Part shown: positions 1-8,666 of the stretch, one piece after another
Numbering within the stretch: position 1 is the first letter of the stretch
How the letters are laid out: each line of letters starts with the position of its first letter
Assembly (NCBI GenBank): GCA_031549965.1
Contig: JAVBPB010000008.1
Location: 1-46,970, forward strand
Source of the DNA: JAVBPB01 sp031549965
GTDB taxonomy: Bacteria; Bacillota; Clostridia; Lachnospirales; Lachnospiraceae
Direction: 5' to 3'
Length of the DNA: 46,970 bases
Translations under genes and position numbers: made by a program
The notes under the pieces: model-generated
The model's input: the letters and a program-made list of their open reading frames with translations, nothing else
What the model was told of the DNA's origin: nothing
Database searches by the model: none

Positions 1-105
1 ATACAGACATTGGTATGAAAAAGGCTTTAACCCCTTGAAACATAATATATAAAATATCTGGTTTTTTAAATCTATAGCATATCTTTTTTCATTTTGATTT
101 TTCTG

Positions 106-165
106 TTGACAAATATTAGTGCAGTGTATATACTGTACATAGTGATATTTACAGTATATACACTG
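106..165 (+). promoter_or_regulatory. Promoter with long inverted operator for the ABC/GntR operon
   Basis: TTGACA (106-111) and TATACT (129-134) are separated by 17 nt. A 16-bp arm at 122-137 (CAGTGTATATACTGTA) is repeated as its perfect reverse complement at 150-165, with 12 nt between. The left arm covers the -10 box, so a bound protein would block transcription. YtrA-type GntR repressors use AGTGTA/TACACT half-sites, and both appear here. The GntR gene of this operon at 3109 is the obvious candidate repressor (inference). Confidence 0.85.
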
Positions 166-219
166 ATTGGTGCTTAATGCCTATATTGCTGTTAGAAAAT
201 AATTTTGGGAGGAATTATT

Positions 220-1071
220 ATGGATGCATTGTTGGAGATATCTCATTTGAGTAAGGAGATTAAGGGTTTTAGATTGGAGGATATTGATTTTTGTCTGGAG
301 TCAGGTTATATTATGGGATTGGTTGGTTTAGGCGGAGCTGGTAAGACTACTTTGATTAATATTTTACTTGGATTGTATAAAATGGATTCGGGTTATGTTA
401 AGATTGGTGGGTATGATTTGGTGACTCAGACTAAAAAGGCTAAAGATTTAGTTGGATTTGTGTTGGAGAAAAACCCCTTTCAGGAGGAATTATCAGCAAT
501 AAGTAATGCTAAATTGTATGGTGGCTTTTATTCTAATTGGAGTCAGGAAATTTTTGAAAAGTATTTGAAGATTTTTGAGGTAAATGGTAATAAACCTTTG
601 AAGAAATTATCTAAAGGTACAATTTTGAAATTTCAGTTGGCTTTTGCACTTTCTCATGAAGCTAGGCTTTTTATAATGGATGAACCAGTGGCAGGACTTG
701 ATCCGGTATTTAGAAGAGAGTTAAGAGATATAATGTCGGAATTAATATATGATGGTAGTAAAAGCATTATTTTTTCTACTAATGTTATTGATGAGTTTGA
801 AAAGATTATGGATTATTATACTTTACTTATGGATGGAAAACAAATTTTTTCTAAAAATAAGGAAGATATTTTGGAAGAATTTAAGCTGATTAAAGGAAGT
901 GGAAATCAAATTAATGCTATTCCTAAAAAAATGGTTGTTGGTATGAAACATTTAGATAATATATCATATGCATTGGTAAATACTAATGAGGAATTGCCTA
1001 AAATCAAGTATGAGGTTACGATACCTTCTATAGAGGATATACTATTTTATTTAACTAATAAAGGATTATAA
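220..1071 (+). CDS. ABC transporter ATP-binding protein (YtrB-like)
   Basis: This cytoplasmic ATPase should energise the membrane proteins encoded next to it. It has a Walker A motif GLGGAGKTT at residues 36-44, a degenerate signature LSKGT in place of LSGGQ, Walker B LFIMDEP followed by GLD, and a family C-terminal extension of about 80 residues. The start is the ATG at 220, six bases after GGGAGGA; an in-frame TTG at 205 lies upstream of that site. It is the first gene of an operon read from a strong promoter with an inverted operator. The gene is a paralogue of the ATPase at 3491, and the two share the unusual SKG..KFQLAFA stretch. Substrate unknown; relatives handle cell-envelope stress or peptide antibiotics. 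Confidence 0.9.
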   Translation: MDALLEISHLSKEIKGFRLEDIDFCLESGYIMGLVGLGGAGKTTLINILLGLYKMDSGYVKIGGYDLVTQTKKAKDLVGFVLEKNPFQEELSAISNAKLYGGFYSNWSQEIFEKYLKIFEVNGNKPLKKLSKGTILKFQLAFALSHEARLFIMDEPVAGLDPVFRRELRDIMSELIYDGSKSIIFSTNVIDEFEKIMDYYTLLMDGKQIFSKNKEDILEEFKLIKGSGNQINAIPKKMVVGMKHLDNISYALVNTNEELPKIKYEVTIPSIEDILFYLTNKGL

Positions 1072-1100
1072 TTTACAAATAAAAAATAAAGGAGAGTAAG

Positions 1101-1997
1101 ATGAAAAAAAATTCTATTTTTAAAAAAGTTTGGGATATTGTATTTCCTGTAATAATTTATTTTTCGATTTCTGTAATAACGGCGTTTGTAGCAATGATTG
1201 GTATGACGGTTAAGATTGTTATGGAGAAAAATGAGATATATGATTCTTCAGCTTCTGATAATCTTGAACTTGTTGAAGAGGTTATGAGTAGTTATACTAA
1301 TAATGTACTTATTCTTACATTAATTTCAGCATTAATATCTTTACCTGTATTGTATTATTTATACAAGAGTGATTTTAAGAAGCTATTTGCTAATGAGAAA
1401 TATAAAGTAATTCCATATGTTAATTATGTTTATGTTGCTATAGTTGCCATTTTTGGTTCAATTACCTTTAATACATTAATAAGTTTTAGTAATTTAATTA
1501 ATTTTTTTCCGGGATATAATGAGGTGGCTGAGTTTTTGTATGATGAAAGTCTGCTAGTTCAGATATTGGGAGTTGCAATAGTAATTCCCATTGTTGAAGA
1601 ATTGATATTTAGAGGATTGATTTTTAAAAGAATGAGTACGTATGCTAAGACTTCAACGGCTGTCATTATTTCCAGTTTAATATTTGCAGTTTATCATTTT
1701 AATGTGGTTCAAGGAATATATGCATTTTTAGTTGGAATAATTTTTGCTATTGTGTATGACAGGTATAATAATTTATTGGCTCCATGCCTTGCTCATATTG
1801 CTGCTAATGGTACGTCAGTATTTTTAAGTGAAACAGGATTGTATGAAAGTATTTATTCAAGTGTGATTATGGCAATATTATTTACTATATTATCAGTTGT
1901 TATTTTTGTATATTCCTTTAGATGGATACTTAAAAATGTAAAAAAAGAGAGAATTAATATTGAATTTGTGGAAGAGATTAAACAATTTAATGAATAG
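1101..1997 (+). CDS. CPBP (CAAX/Abi) family intramembrane metalloprotease
   Basis: This is a membrane protein of 298 residues with several hydrophobic segments. The family zinc-site motifs are present: EELIFR at residues 166-171 (two Glu and an Arg), FAVYH at 195-199 and a further His at 232. CPBP proteins are glutamic-type or metallo intramembrane proteases, and in Firmicutes they often accompany peptide-toxin immunity or ABC export genes. GGAGA lies 5 nt before the ATG. The gene sits inside the ABC/GntR operon, so a role in peptide processing or self-protection is possible but is inferred from context only. Confidence 0.85.
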   Translation: MKKNSIFKKVWDIVFPVIIYFSISVITAFVAMIGMTVKIVMEKNEIYDSSASDNLELVEEVMSSYTNNVLILTLISALISLPVLYYLYKSDFKKLFANEKYKVIPYVNYVYVAIVAIFGSITFNTLISFSNLINFFPGYNEVAEFLYDESLLVQILGVAIVIPIVEELIFRGLIFKRMSTYAKTSTAVIISSLIFAVYHFNVVQGIYAFLVGIIFAIVYDRYNNLLAPCLAHIAANGTSVFLSETGLYESIYSSVIMAILFTILSVVIFVYSFRWILKNVKKERINIEFVEEIKQFNE

Positions 1998-2014
1998 CGG
2001 GCGGTGGTGTTTAT

Positions 2015-2447
2015 ATGAGTGGTAAGATATTAAAATTTACATTAAATGAATTGATGCTTGATATAAAAACTTATAATTTTTTAAAAGCTATAATGACTAT
2101 TATATGTATGGGATTTATTTTATTCTTATATGTTAAAGATGCAGATATGACATATGGTTATTTATATATTGTATTTTGGGGGGCATTCTGCTTTGCCCCT
2201 AAAATACACAAATCAATATTTATTCTGCCACTAGAACAATCAGTGTAAGAATAAAGTTGAAAACACATTGATGATTATATTTGTAATATTTGTTTTTTTG
2301 TATCATGAAATTCAAGAAGAATATAAAATTGTTGCTTTAATTGTTTTTTATTTTGGAAGTGTTTCTATTATACTTAGAGAGTTTAAAAAATTAGAGAGAA
2401 AGTTAGATTATGAGTCTGTTGTTAAGATAAATAATGATGATATGTAG
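2015..2447 (+). pseudogene. Internally deleted ABC permease paralogue
   Basis: A first ORF (2015-2248, 77 aa) matches the N-terminus of the intact permease that follows it: FILPLEQ here against YILPMEK there, both after an IHK/VHK motif. It then stops. A second ORF in another frame (2271-2447, 58 aa; ATG within TTGATG) resembles the last transmembrane segment and basic tail of the same permease (SIILREFKKLERKLDYE against SIILNIAYRKKLKEMDF). The middle of about 65 residues is missing and the frame has shifted. I read this as a decayed duplicate. Two small membrane proteins remain possible. Confidence 0.65.
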
Positions 2448-2488
2448 TGTATGTTTAAATATAAATTAAAAAGATTGGGGATGAAAAT

Positions 2489-3112
2489 ATGCTGAAACTA
2501 TTTTACTATGAATTAATTTTGGATTTGAAAAAAAATTACATTTTATTATTAATTTGGTCTTTTTTGATCTTCTCTATTATTAAAAATGATGATATAGCGG
2601 CAACTGCTTTTATATTTATTTCTATACCATATTGGATAAGTTGGATATTGCAGTCTAAAGTACATAAATTAATTTATATTTTGCCAATGGAAAAAGAAAT
2701 GGTTAAGAATTATATCCTGAGTAAAAGCTTTATTATTACATTGTTTAATTTAATTTTATGTACTATTTTATTGGTTGTTGTATATTTTGCACACGGGTAT
2801 AAAGTAAGTCAAATATTATTTTTTGCAGTGTCGTGTTTAGTGCCAATGCTTATTATATCAAATTATTTGAATGTAATGATGTATTTTCAGGGGAAAGTAA
2901 TATTTCAGATACTTTTTTTTATTAACGTGTCATTTGTATGGCTTTATAGTTTTAACTTTGAATTTCAGGTGAATAAAGTTACAATCAGAGCAGTTACAAT
3001 TAATTATATATTATCAATTATACTCAATATAGCATATAGGAAAAAGTTGAAGGAGATGGATTTTGGATATGAGGATAATAAAAATGATTTAAAGAAAGAA
3101 GTGGGTAAATGA
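2489..3112 (+). CDS. Six-helix ABC transporter membrane protein
   Basis: This 207-residue protein has about six hydrophobic segments and a basic, Lys-rich C-terminal tail. It looks like the small ABC-2-type membrane subunits found in YtrB/BcrA-like operons, and is presumably the permease partner of one of the two ATPases. The ATG follows a GGGGATG site. Its stop codon overlaps the GntR start (ATGA), which indicates translational coupling. Sequence similarity to known subunits is low, so the assignment rests mainly on topology and neighbourhood. Confidence 0.7.
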   Translation: MLKLFYYELILDLKKNYILLLIWSFLIFSIIKNDDIAATAFIFISIPYWISWILQSKVHKLIYILPMEKEMVKNYILSKSFIITLFNLILCTILLVVVYFAHGYKVSQILFFAVSCLVPMLIISNYLNVMMYFQGKVIFQILFFINVSFVWLYSFNFEFQVNKVTIRAVTINYILSIILNIAYRKKLKEMDFGYEDNKNDLKKEVGK

Positions 3113-3486
3113 ATATAAAAATTTCTTCAACAAGTAATGTAGCTATATATGAGCAAATAGTCAGAGAAATTAAAACTGCAATAATAAACCATGATATAGG
3201 AATAGATGATCCGTTACCCTCTATAAGACAACTTGCAAAGGATCTGCAAATAAGTGTTATTACAACCAAAAGATCATATGAGGAACTTGAAAAGGAAGGA
3301 TTAATTTATTCAAAAGCAGGTAAGGGATTTTACGTTTGTAAGCAAAATACAGAGCTTTTAAAGGAGAAGAAAATAAAAATGATTGAAGAGCATATTTTAG
3401 AAGTGATTAAGGAATGTGTGGAAGCGGGGCTTACATTAGAAGATATAAAAGATATAGTTGAAGTATTATACCAGGAGAAGGGGTAG
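3109..3486 (+). CDS. GntR family transcriptional regulator, YtrA subfamily
   Basis: This is a 125-residue DNA-binding repressor. An N-terminal winged helix-turn-helix (about residues 8-72, with the typical PLPSIRQLAKDLQIS and TTKRSYEELEKEGLIYS segments) is followed by only a short helical dimerisation tail. That length and layout mark the YtrA subfamily. Its ATG overlaps the stop of the permease gene, and the next ATPase starts 5 nt after it, so it is in the middle of the operon. Members normally repress their own ABC operon and are released by cell-wall antibiotics. The inverted operator at 122-165 fits autoregulation. Confidence 0.9.
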   Translation: MNIKISSTSNVAIYEQIVREIKTAIINHDIGIDDPLPSIRQLAKDLQISVITTKRSYEELEKEGLIYSKAGKGFYVCKQNTELLKEKKIKMIEEHILEVIKECVEAGLTLEDIKDIVEVLYQEKG

Positions 3487-3490
3487 AAAT

Positions 3491-4345
3491 ATGAGTACTT
3501 TACTAAATGTTGAAAATTTGTCTAAGAATTTTTCGGGGTTTAGATTAAATAATATAAGCTTTAAATTAGAAGAAGGTTTCTTAATGGGATTCATTGGAAG
3601 AAATGGTTCAGGCAAAACTACAGTTATGAAACTTATTATAAATGCTATGGGTAGAAATTTCGGAAAAATTGAAATTAATGGATTTGATAATGTATTGGAA
3701 GAAGAAAGAGTTAAAAATCAAGTGGGATTTATTATGGATACTTGTCCTTTTTTTCTAAATAGAACGCTAGAAGATAATGGAGTAATATTTGGAAATTTAT
3801 ATGAAGATTATAATCATACCACCTTTCTAAAAAATTTATTACGGTTTAAATTAAGAAAAGATCAGCTTTTATCTGAATTATCAAAAGGTATGGAGATTAA
3901 ATTTCAGTTAGCTTTTGCCATTTCACATAATCCAAGACTTTTGATTATGGATGAACCAACGGGAGGTCTTGATCCCATTTTTAGAAGAGAATTTTTAAGT
4001 ATTTTACAAGAACTTATGTTAGATGAAAAGATTGGTATTTTACTTTCAACACATATTACAAGAGAGCTTGATCAGATAGCAGATTATGTTACACTAATTG
4101 ACAAAGGCAATTTGATATTTTCAATAAGTAAAGAAGAACTTTTTGAAAGGTATAAGCTTATTAAAGGGAATAAAGAGGAACTAAGTAATATTCCTAAAGA
4201 GATTATAAGGGGAATTAAAACTCATTCCTTTGGATTTGAAGCTTTAGTTGAAGTAAATAGAAATATGGATTTAATGAATCAAGGTGTTATAGTTGAAAGG
4301 CCAATATTAGAAGATATTATGTATTATCTGACCAAAAGTAATTAA
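3491..4345 (+). CDS. ABC transporter ATP-binding protein (YtrB-like), second copy
   Basis: This is a paralogue of the first ATPase of the operon. Walker A is GRNGSGKTT at residues 36-44, the signature is LSKGM, and Walker B LLIMDEP is followed by TGGLD and a switch histidine in STHIT. The start is the ATG at 3491 behind AGGAGAAGGGG, which lies in the end of the GntR gene; an in-frame ATG at 3458 is inside GntR and lacks a site. It is 284 aa long. It probably pairs with the membrane protein encoded 11 nt downstream. Two ATPases with separate membrane partners suggest two transporters or a heterodimer. Confidence 0.9.
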   Translation: MSTLLNVENLSKNFSGFRLNNISFKLEEGFLMGFIGRNGSGKTTVMKLIINAMGRNFGKIEINGFDNVLEEERVKNQVGFIMDTCPFFLNRTLEDNGVIFGNLYEDYNHTTFLKNLLRFKLRKDQLLSELSKGMEIKFQLAFAISHNPRLLIMDEPTGGLDPIFRREFLSILQELMLDEKIGILLSTHITRELDQIADYVTLIDKGNLIFSISKEELFERYKLIKGNKEELSNIPKEIIRGIKTHSFGFEALVEVNRNMDLMNQGVIVERPILEDIMYYLTKSN

Positions 4346-4356
4346 GGAGTGACAAG

Positions 4357-4992
4357 ATGAAAAAGATGCTTGATTTTGATTTGCTCAAATTGAAAAATGA
4401 TTTTACAAATATAAGCCTAATAGTTACATCTGAAATTTTTTATTTGTTAATAATAGCTATAAGCTTTGTGCTTAATATAAAAGTTTCTTACTATGCAATG
4501 GTTATATTAAGTATTATTATGACCACATCCATAATGTATAAATTAATTTTATCTTTAGAAGAAAAGAGATTTGAGTTGATTTATGAAAAAATTATATATT
4601 ATCCCATATTTAAAAAATATTTTTTCAAAAGCAAATTATTAATTATGTTTTATTTTATGGTATTTCAAAATTTATATTTAAGTTTTTGCTTAGCCATAGG
4701 CACAGCAATTAATGGGGAAAAATTAGAACTAAAAAAGTGGTTAATAAGTATTATTATTACGTGTATTTCAATTTTATCTACAAGTGGACTAATAATCTTG
4801 CTATCAGGAAAAACTAAAAATGCATTGTTTGTGTCTATGTTTACTTTGAGTATTATGGTTGTTTCAATAGAGTATATAAACAGTCTGGTATTAATAAACC
4901 CTATATATAGTATATTTATATTATTAATATCCATTATAGTTTATATTTTATTTTATCCGGCTACTATTTGGTTACAAAAATATTTGTTATAG
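4357..4992 (+). CDS. Six-helix ABC transporter membrane protein
   Basis: This 211-residue protein is dominated by six hydrophobic segments. It starts 11 nt after the second ATPase behind AAGGAGTGA and is the last gene of the operon. It has no soluble domain. The sequence does not resemble the 2489 protein closely, yet size and topology match, so it is probably the membrane partner of the second ATPase. Specificity cannot be told from the sequence. Confidence 0.7.
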   Translation: MKKMLDFDLLKLKNDFTNISLIVTSEIFYLLIIAISFVLNIKVSYYAMVILSIIMTTSIMYKLILSLEEKRFELIYEKIIYYPIFKKYFFKSKLLIMFYFMVFQNLYLSFCLAIGTAINGEKLELKKWLISIIITCISILSTSGLIILLSGKTKNALFVSMFTLSIMVVSIEYINSLVLINPIYSIFILLISIIVYILFYPATIWLQKYLL

Positions 4993-5006
4993 TTTTTAAC
5001 TATAAC
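4986..5006 (+). terminator. Palindrome at the end of the ABC operon
   Basis: GTTATAGTT and its perfect complement AACTATAAC flank a TTT loop and overlap the stop codon. There is no U-tract, so it is a weak terminator at best, or a 3' stabilising stem. Confidence 0.35.
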
Positions 5007-5026
5007 AATCTATTGGTTTTAACTAA

Positions 5027-5055
5027 TTTACAATAACTAAAATTCATGATACTAT
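5027..5055 (+). promoter_or_regulatory. Candidate promoter for the sulfhydrylase gene
   Basis: TTTACA (5027-5032) and TACTAT (5050-5055) are spaced 17 nt apart. The leader to the ATG is about 47 nt, with no room for an S-box or T-box. Confidence 0.45.
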
Positions 5056-5108
5056 CAGAATATCCTATAAAATATATGGGGTTAAGAAGATTATCAGGAG
5101 GTAGTATT

Positions 5109-6413
5109 ATGAGTAAAAAGTCATATGAAAATAGAAAGTTTAGATTTGAAACATTACAATTACATGTAGGGCAGGAACATCCCGACCCTGTTACAGATGC
5201 AAGAGCGGTTCCGATTTATCAAACATCATCATATGTTTTCAAAAATTGTGAACATGCGACAAACAGATTTAATCTTAGCGAAGCTGGGAATATATATGGA
5301 AGACTTACTAATCCAACAGAGGATGCATTTGAAAAAAGAATATCAGTACTTGAAGGAGGAGTGGCAGCTCTTGCAGTAGCTTCAGGAGCAGCAGCCATTG
5401 CTTATACATTTCAAAACTTAGCACAAAACGGTGATCATATAGTATCAGCTAAAAACATATATGGAGGAACATACAATTTACTTGCACATACCCTTTATCA
5501 GTATGGTATAACTTCTACATTTGTTGATCCATTTAACTATGAAGAAATTAGCTTAGCGATTAAGGATAATACAAAAGCATTATTTATAGAAACCCTTGGA
5601 AATCCCAATTCAGATGTAGTTGATATTGAAAAGCTGGCTTCAATAGCTCATTTACATAACATTCCTCTTATAGTAGACAATACATTTGCCACTCCGTACT
5701 TAGTAAGACCAATTGAATATGGTGCAGATATTGTTATACACTCAGCCACAAAGTTTATTGGTGGTCATGGAACAACTATAGGTGGAGTTATTATTGATAG
5801 TGGTAAATTTAACTGGGAGGAAAGTGGTAAATTTTCATCCCTTGTAGAACCAAATAAAAGTTATCATGGTGTAAGTTTTACTAAGGCTGCTGGCTCTGCT
5901 GCATTTGTAACTAAAATAAGAGCAATACTTCTTAGGGATATGGGAGCAACTCTGTCGCCAATTCATGCTTTTATATTCCTTCAAGGTCTTGAAACCTTAT
6001 CACTTAGGGTAGAAAGGCATGTTGAGAATGCTTTAAAGGTTGTAGAATATTTAAAAAACCATCCAAAGGTTGAAAATGTAAATCATCCATCAGTATCTAA
6101 GGATTTAAATCAACGAAAGCTATATGAAAAATATTTCCCTAATGGAGGTGGGTCAATCTTTACTTTTGAAATTAAGGGAGATGACCAAAAGGCGAAGGAT
6201 TTTATAGATAATCTGGAATTATTCTCCCTGCTTGCCAATGTAGCAGACGTAAAATCCTTGGTAATTCATCCAGCATCTACAACACACTCACAGTTAACAA
6301 ATGAGGAGCTTAAGGGTCAAGGGATTAAGCCTAATACTATAAGGCTTTCTATTGGCACAGAAAATATTAATGATATTATTGAGGATTTAGAGGAAGCCTT
6401 TAAGGTTGTGTAA
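5109..6413 (+). CDS. O-acetylhomoserine sulfhydrylase / Cys-Met metabolism PLP enzyme
   Basis: This cytoplasmic PLP enzyme of the Cys/Met metabolism family probably makes homocysteine from O-acetylhomoserine and sulfide (methionine biosynthesis). The PLP lysine is K215 in HSATKFIGG, the cofactor aspartate is D190 in VDNTFATP, and the C-terminus has the STTHSQLT and R.SIG motifs. The length of 434 aa matches the long MetY group rather than the roughly 380-aa cystathionine lyases. The start at 5109 follows AGGAGGT by 6 nt; an in-frame ATG at 5046 has no binding site. A LysR regulator follows in the same direction, which fits sulfur-responsive control. Confidence 0.88.
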   Translation: MSKKSYENRKFRFETLQLHVGQEHPDPVTDARAVPIYQTSSYVFKNCEHATNRFNLSEAGNIYGRLTNPTEDAFEKRISVLEGGVAALAVASGAAAIAYTFQNLAQNGDHIVSAKNIYGGTYNLLAHTLYQYGITSTFVDPFNYEEISLAIKDNTKALFIETLGNPNSDVVDIEKLASIAHLHNIPLIVDNTFATPYLVRPIEYGADIVIHSATKFIGGHGTTIGGVIIDSGKFNWEESGKFSSLVEPNKSYHGVSFTKAAGSAAFVTKIRAILLRDMGATLSPIHAFIFLQGLETLSLRVERHVENALKVVEYLKNHPKVENVNHPSVSKDLNQRKLYEKYFPNGGGSIFTFEIKGDDQKAKDFIDNLELFSLLANVADVKSLVIHPASTTHSQLTNEELKGQGIKPNTIRLSIGTENINDIIEDLEEAFKVV

Positions 6414-6466
6414 ATGATTCTTTGTTTTTAGGTTTTAATAATGAATTTTTCTAAGTGGGTGAGAAT

Positions 6467-7375
6467 ATGACTTTACAACAGTTAAGGTATGTGTCAGTAA
6501 TAGCAAAGACGGGGTCTATGAATGAGGCTGCTAAGAGACTTTTTGTTTCACAGCCAAGTTTATCGGGGGCTATTAAGGAATTGGAAAATGAATTGAATAT
6601 TAGCATTTTCATAAGGAATACCAAAGGGGTTATTCTTACTCCTGAAGGGGAAGATTTTTTGGTTTATGCCCGTCAGGTTTTAAATCAGGTGGAATTGCTT
6701 GAAGAAAAATTTTTAGATGGAGGGAATGTTAAGAAAAAGTTTGGAGTTTCAACCCAACATTATTCTTTTGCAGTCAAAGCTTTTGTGGAAATGGTTAAAG
6801 GGTTTGATATGAGCGAATATGAATTTGCTATACGTGAAACAAGAACTTACGATATTATCAGAGATGTTAGCAGTGGTAAAAGTGAGATTGGGATACTGTA
6901 TATTAATGATTTTAATGAAAAAGTGTTGAATAAATTATTTAAGGAATACCAGTTGGAATTTCATAAGCTTTTTCAGTGTAAGGGATATGTGTATATGTGG
7001 AAAGGTCATCCCCTTGCCAACAGTAAGAAAATATATATGAATGAACTTATAGAATATCCATGTCTTTCTTTTGAACAAGGGGATAATAATTCATTTTATT
7101 TTGCAGAAGAAATTCTTAGTACCTATGATTATAAAAAAACTATTAAGGCGTGTGACAGGGCAACTATGTTAAATCTTATGGTTGGGTTGAATGCTTATAC
7201 TTTATGTTCTGGGATTATATGTGAAGAATTAAATGGTGGAGAATATAGGACTATTCCCTTAGATGAAGATGTATTTATGGATATTGGATATGTAAAAAGA
7301 AATAATATTCCTATTAGTAACATTGGGGAAATATATATTGAAGAAATTAAAAAGTATGTAGAGGGTTTGTTGTAG
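6467..7375 (+). CDS. LysR family transcriptional regulator
   Basis: This 302-residue regulator has an N-terminal winged helix (residues 1-60: TLQQLRY, TGSMNEAAKRLFVSQPSLS, then the ELG-like turn) and a periplasmic-binding-protein-like effector domain of about 210 residues. It lies 53 nt after the sulfhydrylase gene in the same direction. Many LysR proteins of this CysB/CysL-like type sense sulfur metabolites, so control of the neighbour is likely but not shown. The ATG at 6467 is preferred over the GTG at 6455, which lies within the weak GTGGGTGAG ribosome site. Confidence 0.85.
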   Translation: MTLQQLRYVSVIAKTGSMNEAAKRLFVSQPSLSGAIKELENELNISIFIRNTKGVILTPEGEDFLVYARQVLNQVELLEEKFLDGGNVKKKFGVSTQHYSFAVKAFVEMVKGFDMSEYEFAIRETRTYDIIRDVSSGKSEIGILYINDFNEKVLNKLFKEYQLEFHKLFQCKGYVYMWKGHPLANSKKIYMNELIEYPCLSFEQGDNNSFYFAEEILSTYDYKKTIKACDRATMLNLMVGLNAYTLCSGIICEELNGGEYRTIPLDEDVFMDIGYVKRNNIPISNIGEIYIEEIKKYVEGLL

Positions 7376-7411
7376 TTTGTTGCAAATAAGTTAGTTATAT
7401 AATTAAAGGTG

Positions 7412-7450
7412 ATACCAACAATTAATGGATTTTTCGTAAATTGTTGGTAT
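7412..7450. terminator. Bidirectional hairpin between convergent genes
   Basis: A perfect 12-bp stem (ATACCAACAATT and its complement) with a 15-nt loop lies between the LysR gene and the convergent small gene. The U-tract is weak (TACTTTATTA). Confidence 0.6.
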
Positions 7451-7464
7451 TACTTTATTAATAA

Positions 7465-7665
7465 TTATTTTTTGTGAACTCTTTTATAGATCAATATTCC
7501 AACATATATAAAAACAGGAATTATAATTGTTGAATAAAGAGATGCCATAAATAAGTTTTTAAAGAATTCACTTTGAATTATAGCGGATATAAATGTTATC
7601 AGATAGAGTGATAACAATAAAGCTACACCTATTAATGCAAATACTCTTTTGACTTTTGTATTCAT
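7465..7665 (-). CDS. Small two-helix membrane protein
   Basis: A 66-residue protein with two hydrophobic segments (about residues 8-29 and 37-60), each followed by a basic patch, and ending in KRVHKK. A full GAGGAGG site lies 6 nt before the ATG, so it is likely translated. I do not recognise a family; short proteins of this kind are common next to membrane-protein genes in Clostridia. It stands alone between a convergent regulator and a membrane-protein gene read in the same direction. Confidence 0.6.
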   Translation of the reverse strand: MNTKVKRVFALIGVALLLSLYLITFISAIIQSEFFKNLFMASLYSTIIIPVFIYVGILIYKRVHKK

Positions 7666-7726
7666 TTTTACCTCCTCATTTTAATTAAAAATCTTGTAGT
7701 AATTCCTTATCTGGAATCAAATCATC

Positions 7727-8398
7727 TTACCTAATATAATGACTGTCATGTTCCTTTTTAAATCTTCTATAAACCACAGATATTAAAAAGCTAATAAGCA
7801 AAACAATAAAAACAATCAGTAAAGCACAATGCATAAAAAATTCTTCTGGAAGAATATTAATAACAGGATCGAGAACAGGATCAAAAATCCAATAATCATT
7901 ATTAAAAAACAGTTTATGAAAAATAACAAAAGTCTGATCAAAATTAACAAGTATAGCCAAAGCAACAACTAAAGGTATTACAACTGAAGTAATGGAAATC
8001 ATGCGTAAAAATTTAAACTGCCTGTACAAAATTTTATCCATTATATTAAATAGTGTAATAATACCACATATCAAAGCAATTACATAAAAAATAGAAAAAA
8101 TATCCTTAGTTTCTTCAAAATGAATCCTTCCAGATTCAGACATATTAAGTGAAGGAAATTTAAGTTCACCTTTATAAAAAGGGGAGCAATAATCAATCAA
8201 TGCATTATAATTAGAAAGTATAGTTTCTTTACTAAAACCAGAAGATTTAGGAATATCCAAAATATTAATATCAGCATAATAAAGGGGTCTAAAATTAATT
8301 GTAAAAATAACCGCAATAGAAATAATAAAGAGTGTGTCAAAAATACTTAAAATAATATCAACAACTATATGATTTTGACCATTACGTCTTCTTCTCAT
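7727..8398 (-). CDS. TIGR01906/DUF1461 family integral membrane protein
   Basis: This 223-residue membrane protein has an N-terminal membrane segment after MRRRRNGQN, an external loop with the ALIDYCSPFYKGEL region, and three further helices. The family hallmark FHKLFFNNDYWIFDP followed by DPVINILPEEFFMH lies before the last helix. Function of the family is unknown. The start at 8398 follows AAAGGAG; a longer reading frame upstream has no site. Its promoter region diverges from that of purH. Confidence 0.8.
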   Translation of the reverse strand: MRRRRNGQNHIVVDIILSIFDTLFIISIAVIFTINFRPLYYADINILDIPKSSGFSKETILSNYNALIDYCSPFYKGELKFPSLNMSESGRIHFEETKDIFSIFYVIALICGIITLFNIMDKILYRQFKFLRMISITSVVIPLVVALAILVNFDQTFVIFHKLFFNNDYWIFDPVLDPVINILPEEFFMHCALLIVFIVLLISFLISVVYRRFKKEHDSHYIR

Positions 8399-8517
8399 TA
8401 TTAAACTCCTTTCAAATTTTAAAAGAATTATCATTTGTTTAACTATAAAAATTGTATAACACAATCCTAATAAATGCAACAAATTTTTGCTTAATTTATC
8501 ACAAACTAAACTCACCC

Positions 8518-8546
8518 TTGAAATATACAAAAAAATAGTGTAAAGT
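8518..8546 (+). promoter_or_regulatory. Promoter of the riboswitch-purH transcript
   Basis: TTGAAA (8518-8523), 17-nt spacer, TAAAGT (8541-8546). The start point would lie near 8553, just ahead of the riboswitch aptamer. Confidence 0.6.
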
Positions 8547-8561
8547 AATTATGTAAAGATT

Positions 8562-8630
8562 CTGTATAACTGGCGGATTAATGGGACAACCCATAGGAAG
8601 TACAGGACCATAAGCCGACCGCCTGGGCAT
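8562..8630 (+). promoter_or_regulatory. ZTP riboswitch (pfl motif)
   Basis: The conserved parts of the pfl motif are readable: ACTGGCGG near 8569, a hairpin ATGGGACAACCCAT (8581-8594), GGAAG, then GCCGACC followed by the nearly invariant CCGCCTGGGCA ending near 8629. The class senses the purine alarmone ZMP/ZTP and turns on purH and folate genes when one-carbon units are scarce. PurH consumes ZMP directly, so the placement is canonical. No strong terminator follows before the SD at about 8656, so control may act on translation (inference). Confidence 0.93.
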
Positions 8631-8666
8631 CAATTATCAATCACCTAGAAGAATTGGAGGAAGAAA

